Positions 1 to 10,091 of a stretch of DNA of 64,000 bases are shown piece after piece (the first letter of the stretch is position 1; the number at the start of each line of letters is the position of its first letter). Location: positions 8,516,501-8,580,500 of the forward strand of contig OU015669.1 in NCBI GenBank assembly GCA_907165275.2. The letters are read 5' to 3'. The notes under the pieces were generated by a model that had not been told where the DNA came from, made no database searches, and saw only the letters and a program-made list of their open reading frames with translations. The translations under genes were made by a program, and so were the position numbers. This DNA is from Zygaena filipendulae (taxonomy: Eukaryota; Arthropoda; Insecta; Lepidoptera; Zygaenidae).

Positions 1-128
1 GCACTGTTAATATGACCTGGGATTAGTCCCAAGACTGTGTCGACAATGTGGTAACTATTTTAGAAAGAAAGAAATAAAATTTATTCTGAAATAGAAACAC
101 AACACAATTATATATTATTTAAAACTAG

Positions 129-212
129 CTGTTTCTTATGCGAGCTTATAGCTTAGTGTGGGATCAAGTAGATCTGTGTGTTGTGAAGTGGATTATTATT
201 ATTATTATTATC
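129..212 (+). mobile_element. 3' fragment of the same SINE
   Basis: AGCTTAGTGTGGGATCAAG and the following bases match 645-700 almost exactly and also end in (TTA)n. The head is missing. Confidence 0.7.
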
Positions 213-436
213 ATATTATCTCATGTAGTCACGAAAAATTGTGAATGATTTTTTCGTAACCCATGGACATGACGATAAGTTTCTTAGTTTTCTGTAGCGA
301 TAAACAATTAACAATTGTCAATTGTAGGATATGCATGTGTTATAGTAAGTATGTATAGTGAGTAAATAACTATTCAATATTATGTAACTTTATCTTACGT
401 CTTTATGATTTAGTTTATTAATGTAAGTATCTAGTA

Positions 437-715
437 TGACGACCCGATTGGCGCAATGGTCACCATGCCTGCCCGCTAATCAAGGGGTTCCGGGTTCGAT
501 TCCCGGTGGGGGTGGACTTTGTGTGATGAACACAGGGTTCCATTTTCCAGTCTGGGTGTGTTTATATAATATCTATAGTATAATATATAAGTAATTCTAT
601 GTAGTATATACCACGTTTGCTTGGTTTCCACGACACAAGCTAATAATAGCTTAATGTGGGATCAAGTAGATCTGTGTGTTGTGATGTGGATTATTATTAT
701 TATTATTATTATTAG
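437..715 (+). mobile_element. tRNA-derived SINE
   Basis: The head has a polymerase III A box (TGGCGCAATGG, about 450) and B box (GGTTCGATTCC, about 493). The body contains TCTGGGTGTGTTTATAT and the end block ACACAAGC...AGCTTA.TGTGGGATCA, finishing in a (TTA)n tail. This order matches a common lepidopteran SINE. It is not a functional tRNA gene: the anticodon arm is unpaired and the element continues far past the tRNA part. Confidence 0.75.
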
Positions 716-1368
716 TATTATATTATTGTTTTCGTTTGCACACCCCATCTCCTATATCTCTCTTTCTACCCAATGGTAAACTGGAAGAGAATGCTGCAAG
801 GCATTAAGTTCGCCATGTGTACATGCTGTGAAATAATGAATAAATAAATAGGTAAATAAATAAATTTGGTTAAAGAGGCAGGTGTCGGTTTGCGGCATCT
901 GTTTAAAATGCAAATCAATATTCATTTTTGTTTAGAATATTCATTTGTGTTTAATAGACGTAAATTTTTTTGTGAGATACTTTGGACCTTCGATTATTAA
1001 ATTAGTAGTAGTAAGTTCTATGCTCCACTAAACAACTTTTAATTAATAGCGCAGTGAGTACTAATCGAATTAAAACTGCGCTTCTGCTTACCATCTGCGT
1101 AAAAAGGACTAACGTAACTTAGTGGAATGTAACCGAATTATGCGTAATTGGATTATCTACATTGTTCGACACGGCGCGAGCGGCTCCGTGAAACGGAGCG
1201 GAATCCGCGAACGGCACGTCGTTTAACCCGTTACTACTAAATAGGGTAGAGATTTGTTATAAGTTATACATTTTTTTAGTAGAAGACTAAAATGACAAAA
1301 AAAAAACTCACTTATTGTTAGTGAAAAAAAATTATAAAAATAAAACAAAGCTTTAAATACATCCTGTT

Positions 1369-1710
1369 ATAAATACGAATATGAGTTTGTTTGTCTGTTA
1401 CGCTCAAGCGATCATCACGAAATTTTGTATTCACGTTTTCAAAGGGTTCAGAAAAGGACATATGATACTTATTATCTCGGAATGCTCGCGGGATCTCCGA
1501 AACGCGGATGAAACTGCAGTAAATTTTGCATATTACATCGTTGTCAGGGTTACTGAAAAAGATGTAGGATACTTTTTTCATGAAATTCCTGCAGGATCTA
1601 TATGGACAGACACAAAAAATTTGGTAAGAAAATATTGTAGTTTACCTAAAGTACACTTTTATTGCGAAATTAAGAGTTCCCGAGGGAATCCCGAAATCTA
1701 CTCGAGGTAC
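1369..1710 (-). repeat. Degenerate copies of the TTCCCGCGGGAA-core dispersed repeat
   Basis: ATAAATACGAATATGAGTTT and TGTTACGC..GCGATCATCACGAAATTTTG match the tail half in reverse. Core-like blocks occur at about 1480, 1580 and 1680, implying two or three partial copies. Frames over this stretch (1318-1728) are repeat-derived. Confidence 0.6.
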
Positions 1711-2421
1711 ACCCAGTTTTTAGTATGAAAAAGTATTAGTATTTTTTTTTTAATAAAGTATCAAAATATATTCCTTTACCGTTTGCGTATAAGTAGGTAG
1801 GTATGTCTATATAATTAAAAAAATTACCTTTAATTTACCAAAAAGAATGAGAGCTTTCAAAAATATTAAAAAACATGACAAACCTCACTCGACGCTTGTG
1901 AATTTTTCAAACATCCAATCTAAATACATTATCCTTTCAAATATTGTAACGGAACAAAAAAAAAAAGAAATATACCACCCGATACGTAAAGGGAAATGCT
2001 TTTGTATTTGTCAACGTCACATCCGTACGAGCGGGCCGATAATAATACAGACAAAAAATAAAAATATGAGAGAAGAATTGGTGACATTTTTTTTTTCACA
2101 AATGAACCGTGTCGACGGTTCTGGCTTCTCTTATTAGATTAACAGGTCGATTTGCAATTCCGTGTGTGTTCACATTTTCTATGTTGCGATGTTTATTTTA
2201 CGGAAATGAATCGCAATTTAGTTGAGCAGGGGTCGGTATTGTTGACTCGGCATAATGCTGTGCTTATGTTTTATTTATTTTTTCCAACGATAAGGTATGC
2301 ACTTGATACGTAATATACACGTGTGACCGTTGGCAGGGTTAATTTGTGTTAAAAGTGAGGATAATTAGATAAACATGCAGGTGTTTATTTTAGGATGTGT
2401 AGGATAATTATAGGTATCTAT
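1711..2421. other. No recognised feature
   Basis: AT-rich sequence with poly-T runs. The short frame at 1847-2137 shows no domain and strong A-richness. Confidence 0.5.
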
Positions 2422-2425
2422 ATAC

Positions 2426-2632
2426 TGTTGGGAGACTCGGCTTGGAGAGCGGCAACACTACGGGCAGCGCCATGACAGCGGTCGGCGCGTGAGACGGAAC
2501 TACGGAAGTAGTCGCTGTGTGCAAGTCATTCCGTCGCGTCGTCGTTCATCGATAAGTGTCGTTATATTAGAAGTTTATCATTTTTATCTGTTTTTATAAT
2601 TTATTTAGAAATTGAAGAAGGCTTACCTAAAA
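2426..2632 (+). repeat. 5' LTR of the non-autonomous element
   Basis: 207-bp direct repeat with a GC-rich first half and an AT-rich second half. It is preceded by ATAC. No mismatch with the 3' copy was seen. Confidence 0.88.
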
Positions 2633-2824
2633 TCAGAATTGGGATTGTCTCACGGTCCACAAGTATTGGCATTCTGACATGACAATTTAATATTTGTGTA
2701 ACTACCCGTTACTTATGGTTTGTCATTTTTATTGGTAAGTTTCAAGTGTGATTAAAATTATTTAAAAATAGTTCTTCGTGTCTATTTTCTGTGTGATTGT
2801 GTGATTCTTATTATGTTTTGAAGT

Positions 2825-3964
2825 ACCTTTGTCGAGTTAAAAGATTGCGACAACGTCAACGAAGTTCGCGCGATCGAACGTCTTGTACGATGTAATCGCA
2901 GCAATACCTATTGTTGTCATTCGTTTTCTGTGTCTGTGTAAATAAGTAGGTACTAAGCTACTTTCTCGATCTCTTTCTGCCGGTTAAATGTGTTTCTCCA
3001 GGAGTTTAAACCCTGATGCAAACGTTGAGTGCGTGCGCCTCCACGAGTGCAGGCGCCGCCGCGTCACTGAATCGCGACAGCGCGGCGTTAGCGCTAGCGG
3101 AGCGCCTCGCGGCGCGTTGCTTGGCGCGCGACAGTCTGGCGCCACTGCGATGGAGTTGCCTGGGAGCTGACTCAGGGCAGATCACCATGTCTTACGGTGA
3201 CAATACCTTTGTCGAGTTAAAAGATTGCGACAACGTCAACGAAGTTCGCGCGATCGAACGTCTTGTACGATGTAATCGCAGCAATACCTATTGTTGTCAT
3301 TCGTTTTCTGTGTCTGTGTAAATAAGTAGGTACTAAGCTACTTTCTCGATCTCTTTCTGCCGGTTAAATGTGTTTCTCCAGGAGTTTAAACCCTGATGCA
3401 AACGTTGAGTGCGTGCGCCTCCACGAGTGCAGGCGCCGCCGCGTCACTGAATCGCGACAGCGCGGCGTTAGCGCTAGCGGAGCGCCTCGCGGCGCGTTGC
3501 TTGGCGCGCGACAGTCTGGCGCCACTGCGATGGAGTTGCCTGGGAGCTGACTCAGGGCAGATCACCATGTCTTACGGTGACAATACCTTTGTCGAGTTAA
3601 AAGATTGCGACAACGTCAACGAAGTTCGCGCGATCGAACGTCTTGTACGATGTAATCGCAGCAATACCTATTGTTGTCATTCGTTTTCTGTGTCTGTGTA
3701 AATAAGTAGGTACTAAGCTACTTTCTCGATCTCTTTCTGCCGGTTAAATGTGTTTCTCCAGGAGTTTAAACCCTGATGCAAACGTTGAGTGCGTGCGCCT
3801 CCACGAGTGCAGGCGCCGCCGCGTCACTGAATCGCGACAGCGCGGCGTTAGCGCTAGCGGAGCGCCTCGCGGCGCGTTGCTTGGCGCGCGACAGTCTGGC
3901 GCCACTGCGATGGAGTTGCCTGGGAGCTGACTCAGGGCAGGTCACCATGTCCCACGGTGACAAT
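2825..3964 (+). repeat. 380-bp unit repeated three times inside the LTR element
   Basis: Units start near 2825, 3205 and 3585 and differ by very few bases; the third copy has GTCACC where the first two have ATCACC. Each unit has an AT-richer part ending in a pyrimidine tract and TGTTTCTCCAG, followed by a GC-rich block with CpGs. The layout resembles promoter-type monomers or a duplicated acceptor plus exon. The tandem copies create overlapping ORFs of 60-101 codons on both strands that repeat with the same period. Confidence 0.93.
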
Positions 3965-4192
3965 ACTGCGTTCGAGGTGCTGGATATGCTCTTAAGAGCT
4001 AATGATCGCCGAATATTGAGTAAGACGTATCCATTACTACAGTCACATCGGTCAATCGGTATTGACTGCCGATGCAAAATTCCATTGATTTCACATTACA
4101 CTTTGAATGAATTGGTTAAGGTAACTAAATACTTATGTTGCATAGTAAGTTACCCGAAGGAAGAGTATCACTTATGTAACTCCAAAGAGTAA
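3776..4192 (+). CDS. Possible ORF in the LTR element interior, product unknown
   Basis: 138 codons starting in the third 380-bp unit and running into unique sequence. The repeated part is rich in Ala, Arg, Leu and Ser; the unique part reads AFEVLDMLLRANDRRIL and IGIDCRCK, which looks more protein-like, and ends LCNSKE. An acceptor-like TTTCTCCAG lies just upstream (3761) and an AATAAA lies downstream at about 4376, so the segment could be a captured cellular exon with its 3' end. The frame is closed by a stop just before the ATG, and the start context is poor. I do not recognise the protein, and it may not be expressed. Confidence 0.25.
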   Translation: MQTLSACASTSAGAAASLNRDSAALALAERLAARCLARDSLAPLRWSCLGADSGQVTMSHGDNTAFEVLDMLLRANDRRILSKTYPLLQSHRSIGIDCRCKIPLISHYTLNELVKVTKYLCCIVSYPKEEYHLCNSKE

Positions 4193-5450
4193 GCTACCAA
4201 AGTAAAAAAAAGATGAAAACAAAACATTGAATGGATAAATTACATCTTAACAATTGTATTTCTAATAAACATGAAATGAATATTTGTGCCTATAGTAGAC
4301 TTATTGTCTGTCTGTAATCTGTATGTACCTACCTGTATATTGTTGTCTTGAATGTTGTGTGATATTTTCTTTTGAATAAATTTCATCACAGATTTATAAA
4401 GCTGCGTACACACGAGTGTTGCTTTTAATAGTATGGGAACATCATGTTAAATATATGTAGGTAGCATGGAAATTATCAAGTTTGTGTCTCCTATACTTCT
4501 TGTACCTAAGCATTTTATTGAAAAAAAGGAGCAGATATGAGCTAATTAAGCTCATTCTAATAATAATTAGCAACTTATGTTTTTATTCATTGAAGGAATA
4601 TTTTGATGACTGATACTGATATTTTGACTGAGCTTGACTCTTGTGATGAAATAATTTGTGATGAATTACATGTTAAGTTTATGTAATCAGAAATGTGAAT
4701 CTGATATCTAGATGTGAATTTAATGTTAAGTTTATGTAATCCGAAATGTGAATCTGATATCTAGATGTGAATTTAATGTTAATTTTATGTAACCTGAAAC
4801 GTGAATCCGATATCTAGATGTGGATCTAATGTTAAGCCTCTATTCTTCTGAGTGTTAAGCTTAATGTTCATCTGATGTATTTAAAAACATTAATCTGAGT
4901 AATGTAATGTTGTAGTTGAACTGAAATGTAGTTGTGTAGATGCCTAGTAATTTAATTACTAGTGCGTCCTAATATTTTTGGAACACCTGTAAAAGATAGC
5001 TAAGTCTTAAGCTCACTGTAACAATGTATAAGACTCTGTTGTGCTATGTACACTTAGTAAGCAATAAATACTTGAATACTTGTTAGAAATGGTCAGGTTA
5101 GGCCGAGCTCAAGAAAGATCGAAGCCCTTGTGAAATTACTTAAAATTACTAAAGTTATGCAATTGTCAGTTCTACGACTTGCAGTTTACTCTTAGGATGG
5201 ATATCTGAACCGAATGCTGGAACCAATTAGTGTCTGAAAGGAGTTCGACGTGGGACTCCAGTATGCACACGCCCGTACTGCCACGGACGTGCTGCTGCAT
5301 CGCTACGCTATAGTGCGCTGGTACAAGTTGAGGCTGTGTGTTGTGTCTTGTGGGCGACATTACCGCGCCACCGTTCATCGTCGCTGTACAGATCGCGTCA
5401 CAGCACGCCGTTGCGTCTGTGTCGGCGAAGCGTCACCGTCACCGCACTGT
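4193..5450. other. LTR element interior, unique part
   Basis: AT-rich sequence with possible polyadenylation signals near 4376 and 5064 and a 53-bp triplicate. A GC-richer block lies at 5170-5450. No retroelement protein domain is visible. Confidence 0.5.
4672..4830 (+). repeat. 53-bp unit repeated three times
   Basis: Three consecutive 53-bp units starting at 4672, 4725 and 4778, each with GATATCTAGATGTG. The first two are nearly identical and the third has several substitutions. Confidence 0.88.
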
Positions 5451-5499
5451 TTTGCATTTTGACTGTATGGTACTGAGGTCATCTTGAAGCCAACCTACG

Positions 5500-5580
5500 A
5501 GTGGGTCGCTACGTTCGATGGTGATGACGATGAAGATGAGGATAGAGATGATGATGAGGATGAAGATGATGCTGATGGTT
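5500..5580 (+). repeat. GAT/GAA-rich low-complexity stretch
   Basis: Imperfect GATGAGGATGAAGAT-type triplets. One frame encodes an Asp/Glu-rich run (DGDDDEDEDRDDDEDEDD) ending at TGA near 5597. The reverse strand would be Ile-rich. It may be only a microsatellite. Confidence 0.6.
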
Positions 5581-5589
5581 GTGGAATTC

Positions 5590-5787
5590 TTCGTTGAGCG
5601 AAGTGTTACTGGGCACCGGATCCCTGCCCGGGTTGAAACCTTTTCGTTATGCGAAGAGTCGCTGTGGTACCTGATCACTACCCAGTGTGTGAAAGCTTTT
5701 CGGTAATGGCCTAGGCCGAAGAGTCGCTGAGTGCGACTGTGAGAGTGTGCGACCGTGCAACGAAGAGACTCTCACAGTGCGGCTCAG
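5590..5787 (+). ncRNA. Cluster of potential RNA hairpins in the LTR element
   Basis: Successive inverted repeats: CTTCG-CGAAG near 5588, TTCG-CGAA near 5642, TTCGG-CCGAA around GGCCTAGGCC near 5698-5720, and a 20-bp stem with two mismatches at 5727-5746 pairing with 5768-5787. The concentration suggests a structured RNA segment, for example a packaging or transport signal of the element. This is inference only. Confidence 0.4.
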
Positions 5788-6042
5788 TGTTGATTATTTT
5801 GCATGTGGTTGTGGATGTAGACGTAGATCTTGGTTTTATTTTGGTGTTGGTAATTCGTGTGACGAATATTAATTTGGATGAATATAACTGAAACTAACCT
5901 AACTGTGTACCTAAAACCTTGTCACTTTTGTTGTATCTGCGAATGTTGTTTAAATTTTGTTGCATCGCTATGACGAAATTGGATGCAGTCTGGAGACCCT
6001 TGTTAACCGATCTGTTACATGTACTGGATGTGCGAGACGAGT

Positions 6043-6084
6043 CTGATAAGACCTTATCAGATTGATCCTGACGAGGACGTCAGG
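6043..6084 (+). other. Two perfect hairpins next to the 3' LTR
   Basis: CTGATAAG-AC-CTTATCAG (6043-6060) is followed six bases later by CCTGACG-AGGA-CGTCAGG (6067-6084). Both stems are perfect and sit 16 bp before the LTR, where the polypurine tract is expected. Confidence 0.7.
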
Positions 6085-6100
6085 GTGTCAGGAGAGGCCG

Positions 6101-6307
6101 TGTTGGGAGACTCGGCTTGGAGAGCGGCAACACTACGGGCAGCGCCATGACAGCGGTCGGCGCGTGAGACGGAACTACGGAAGTAGTCGCTGTGTGCAAG
6201 TCATTCCGTCGCGTCGTCGTTCATCGATAAGTGTCGTTATATTAGAAGTTTATCATTTTTATCTGTTTTTATAATTTATTTAGAAATTGAAGAAGGCTTA
6301 CCTAAAA
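6101..6307 (+). repeat. 3' LTR of the non-autonomous element
   Basis: Matches 2426-2632 at an offset of 3675 bp and is followed by ATAC. The longest frame across it (6062-6274) is a chance ORF. Confidence 0.88.
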
Positions 6308-6500
6308 ATACTAATATTGCGAAGTTGAAGAGTTTGTTTGTTTGGTTGAATGCGCTAATCTCAGGAACTACTGGTTTTAATTGAAAAATTATTTTTATGT
6401 TTGATAGTAGGTACATTTATTGTGGAAGGCTATTTAGGCTATAATATATCCTGCAGACGTGGGTAACCTTAATGCGGTGAACACGTCAACTGGGGTTCTG
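6308..6500 (-). repeat. 3' end of another dispersed repeat, target of the LTR insertion
   Basis: TACTAATATTGCGAAGTTG, GTTTGTTTGTTTGG and GCGCTAATCTCAGGAACTAC are the reversed 3' end of a widespread lepidopteran repeat. Its outer bases lie left of the LTR element, showing the insertion split it. Confidence 0.55.
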
Positions 6501-7352
6501 CTTTGCAGTCAAGGTGTATACTTACATTATATATGCAAAGTGTATGATTACTATTTCCACTAAACTATATAAAAAAAAAAACAAATTTAAAAAAGGATAA
6601 TTTCCAACTTGCCTTTTTTTAAAAGTAGTGGAGTCAGAATAATGACCAATTTTTTTTAATACAGTTTTTCGCTGACCGGTTCCAGTTATTTTTTATCAAA
6701 GACAAAACAAAACATACCAAGTTCCCTAATAAAGTACTAATCATACCTAATATTTAATTCCCATTAGGAAATAAATAACATCTCGGTTGGATATTTTCTG
6801 TTATGAAGTAAGTAGGTATAGAAAAGGTATAGAAAAACCTCTCAGCGGGTCACGTGTCCATTTGATTAGTACACAGAGGTCATTAGATTTGAAAACAACA
6901 AGTTTCAGTTAGAAATAAACCTTATTTGACTTTTAACAAAGTCGATTATTTATCGGATCAACTATTTTGATCGGCTATCTCATTTTGAAAATTATGTGAT
7001 TGTAAATTGAATCTTAAACTCATATGATCAGAGTACGTTTTATGTTTGTATGTATATAGTAATCGGGGTGGGATAATCCCTTGTTCACAATGGAATTAGT
7101 TGACCGCCCGCAGTTTTTGCTACTACAATGCATTCTAAAGGCGCGTGCACTTAAAATATTAGCTTGTACGATGATACGTCAGACGTCGGTGAATCATAAA
7201 AATCACTTTTGGTGTTCTGCCTCAAGCATTTTGCTTTACTTCAAACAGTGTTTTTGGAAATAGACTGCTGATAAGTCTATTAAAAAACACAATCTTACCA
7301 ACACCATTACACATTGCTACTATAGGTCTAAAGTTGCATCCACTTTTAAAAA

Positions 7353-7564
7353 TAACTGGCTGTGCCCCGCGGTTGCACCCGCGGTAATTTCGAAGTTTCC
7401 GCGGGAATTCCGGGATAGAAAGTACCCTATGTCCTTCTCTGTACCCCAGACAACGTGCAGGCCAAATTTCATCCAAATCCGTTCAGCGATTTTTGCGTGA
7501 TTGAGTAACAAACATCCAAACATCCAAACATCCTCACTTTCACATTTATAATATTAGTAGGATT
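7353..7564 (+). repeat. TTCCCGCGGGAA-core dispersed repeat, near full copy
   Basis: Starts at CTGTGCCCCGCGGTT, has GGGAATTCCGGGATAGAAAG and CCCTATGTCCTTCTCTGTAC, then (CATCCAAA)n, and ends TTTATAATATTAGTAGGATT. It serves as the reference copy for this family. Confidence 0.85.
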
Positions 7565-7641
7565 ATGACCTGCATGAATCTGGACAATGTATCTATGTCG
7601 CGGCCACATCTAAGAATTGTCCAATTTATGATGTGGCCGGC

Positions 7642-7852
7642 CACCTGCGTTAATTTCAGAGTTCCCGCGGGAATTCCGGGATAAAATTACCCTATGTGTT
7701 AATCTGATGTATAAGCTATATTATTGTAAATTTTCATTTAAATCCATCCAGTAGTCTTGCGTGAAAGAGTAACAAACATCCATCCATCCATCCATCCATC
7801 CATCCATCCATACATACTTACAAACTTTCGCGTTTATTATATTAGTAGGATT
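7642..7852 (+). repeat. TTCCCGCGGGAA-core dispersed repeat, second copy
   Basis: Core GAGTTCCCGCGGGAATTCC, then AAATCCATCCAGTAGTCTTG, an expanded (CATC)n microsatellite at 7774-7810, and a TATTAGTAGGATT end. Its middle differs from the copy at 7353, so it is a separate subfamily. Confidence 0.8.
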
Positions 7853-8608
7853 ACTAGTAGTGTCTAGTTAAAAGTATTTTTGAACTTTAGGCAGGGCGTA
7901 GAGCACCCCGACATTCTTAGTTAGGTTAGGTTTGTACTGGTTATCGTGTCGCGCGAGTCGAGCGCGCGTAGCCATTATGCCGCGGTAGCCATCATGTATT
8001 GGCCAAAATTTTTTTTTTTTATGTAGCTATGACATCATAACATATGAGGTCATAACAGAAAAATGTTGTTAACAACGACATTTTGAAGGAGACAAACTTG
8101 AAAACGACGTATTGGGTACAGTACCTAAACTACATATTTTATCATATAGGTAGGTACCTGTGACAAAAATATAAAGATCAGCTAAAAAGTAACCTACAAT
8201 TTTCAATAAGTTAACCCGTAAACGCCTGTATACCAGAGAGAAGTTTGTAGAGCTGAGATTAGCGTGCATTTTATGTGACATTTAACAATATCTGTCAAAT
8301 GGTAATACGATAAAATGTGGTCCCACCAATGATGCCTAGTGACGATTGCACGCAGGCTTCACAAGGACAGCGTTGTACTGCTAGCAGAGATATTGTAAGT
8401 GTGCAGTAGCGTATACTATAAAAAAAAAAAACATACGCGTCGGTTAAAAAAGCGGTGTGTATGTGTGTGTACCACATGAGAAGGTACGCACGTAAAGAAT
8501 ATTTTATATTTAATTTTATTTTTAATTAATTTACAATAAATAATCTTAACAGTATACCTACCATGACAATTCTATAACAATGCAACACAAACATTTTATG
8601 GAATATCG

Positions 8609-8823
8609 TAATGATTACTTAGTTAAGTATAGATTTTTAAAACAAGACTGCCGCAATCAGAGACGTTCAGTAAATTAATGTTAATTGGCATTTAATGAGA
8701 TGTAACTTAATTAGTTAAATGCCAGTTGACATTTATTTATTAAACTTGTCTGATTGCGGCAGTTTTGTTTTAAAAATCTATACTTAACTAAGTAATCATT
8801 AAAGTCGACTCTGAGTGCGGCGG
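8609..8823. mobile_element. Palindromic MITE, left end truncated
   Basis: Long inverted repeat: TAATGATTACTTAGTTAAG...TAGATTTTTAAAACAA with CTGCCGCAATCAG, mirrored by the right arm ending GAGTGCGGCGG followed by TTA. The first about 22 bases present in the copies at 14790 and 38088 are missing on the left. Confidence 0.85.
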
Positions 8824-9205
8824 TTAATCATTCATTAGTTGGTAAATAATATTTCGCGATCCTTTCAGTGGATGGTGTACCTAGTGACCGGTATAACGGG
8901 CCTCATCTGCAACGAAGGGTTAAACTGTTATGTGGCTATTGCGAATAATGAGCGGAGTTTAAAAGAAATTTACTGCCCCCAGGGCGTTTTTGACACGTCG
9001 CCCGCGTTACCGTTAGGGTTAAAAAATTGTGCGTCTTGTAGCAAATGGTTAACCATTATGGCGAATTAAAAATTCAATTTGGCGTTGTTGTGCTGCGTTT
9101 TAGAATTATAAAGTAAATATAAAATGAATAATATAAATGTTGGAAAAATTTGCAGATAGTGAATAATAATAATTTTGTTACCTAATTTAACTGTTTTCTT
9201 CCTGT

Positions 9206-9337
9206 TCTATCTGTTTGTTTGTTTGTATACTTTATTGAACATAAACGAAGTTTTTAAAAAATGATAAAATTTAAATAAGCAGCTAATTTATGCCCAAAGG
9301 CGGACTTATCCCGCGAGGGGATTTCTTCCAGCCAACC
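9206..9337 (-). repeat. (CAAA)n-tailed dispersed repeat
   Basis: In reverse it reads TGGCTGGAAGAAATCCCC, CGGGATAAGTCCGCC, then CAATAAAGTATACAAACAAA. It has the form of a short retrotransposon 3' end with polyadenylation signal and (CAAA)n tail. Confidence 0.75.
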
Positions 9338-9934
9338 CTATGTATGTATAAAATAATTATACATATACACAGGGTTGCGATACTACAATAGGGAATTACG
9401 TTGCTCAGCTTCTCTCCAGCCATAGATTGCTCTACGAACATTTTATGAGGGCTGTCATAATTATCTATTGTTTTCTTATTGACCATGAAAAGTCGTTGTA
9501 CCTACTTAAAGGTTAAATTTGAATAAGATTATCGACTTTGCTTTTGGCTATAGAGGTTATCTCTGCAACGACTAACCTGTTCTAAATCAGAGATTCTCAA
9601 ACTTATTTCTTTTACCGCCCCCTTTGAAAATCAATTGTTTCTCAGCGCCCCCAATTTTATGCACTCCTAAAACCTTAAAAAAAACACAAATTCATTACCT
9701 TAATTAATTTAGTTATAGTGTGCAATATTAGTTGGTTCTGGTGTTTAAGCTGACATTCTAAACTAGACATTTTTGCCAGTGATAACAATCAAAACACAAC
9801 TTTATAATATTAAGAATTTGTCGGCGAGAGGGTAGTTTCGTTATCAATAACGTTTCCCGCCGACTAATAGCGGTTGTAGTACGTTCGTTCCCCCGCTCCA
9901 CTCCATTGCCCGACTCGTCTTTGTTAGAACTTGA

Positions 9935-10091
9935 TATAAAACGCGGGTATGCGTAAGCCACGGTTCATTGTTACTTTGTGTTCGGTGCAGTGCAGTTATA
10001 GTGTCGTATCAATCTAATAGTGATTACGTGTGCTGTGTCATCTAGTTGTTTCCAGAGGTTTGCTTAAGTCGGGAGCACGGGCAGTGGAGGT
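9935..10091 (+). promoter_or_regulatory. Candidate core promoter and first exon inside the hAT element
   Basis: TATAAAA at 9935-9941 is followed about 32 bases later by the initiator-like TTCATTG (A at 9967). The next 120 bases are GC-balanced without an ATG-initiated long frame and end in GGAG|GTGAGC, a good donor (10089/10090). It could be the ancestral transposase promoter with a 5' UTR exon, or captured host sequence. Confidence 0.4.

Larger units (their letters stand above)
2426..6307. mobile_element. Non-autonomous LTR retrotransposon, intact ends
   Basis: Two direct repeats of 207 bp, 2426-2632 and 6101-6307, read identical base for base and both begin TGTTGGGAGACTCGG. The 4-bp flank ATAC precedes the left copy (2422-2425) and follows the right (6308-6311), a proper target duplication. 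The 3468-bp interior has no reverse transcriptase, integrase, protease or gag-like zinc knuckle in any frame, so it must be mobilised in trans (a LARD-like element). The LTR ends in AAAA rather than CA, and I see no convincing primer-binding site. A purine-rich AGGAGAGG just before the right LTR could be the polypurine tract. Identical LTRs imply recent insertion. The target was itself a dispersed repeat: joining the flanks gives TATACTAATATTGCGAAG, a common lepidopteran repeat tail. Confidence 0.85.

Noticed and set aside
441..520. Possible functional tRNA gene
   Set aside because: Good A and B boxes, but the cloverleaf arms do not pair and the sequence continues as a SINE body with a matching fragment at 129-212.
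3006..4077. Arginine/alanine-rich reverse-strand ORFs of 60-103 codons
   Set aside because: They repeat with the 380-bp period and arise from the GC-rich block; no domain and no initiation evidence.
5439..5706. Ile-rich and Met-rich ORFs
   Set aside because: Products of the GAT/GAA microsatellite read in other frames.
7774..7810. (CATC)n array as a possible CRISPR or satellite
   Set aside because: Simple microsatellite inside a transposon copy; no spacers.
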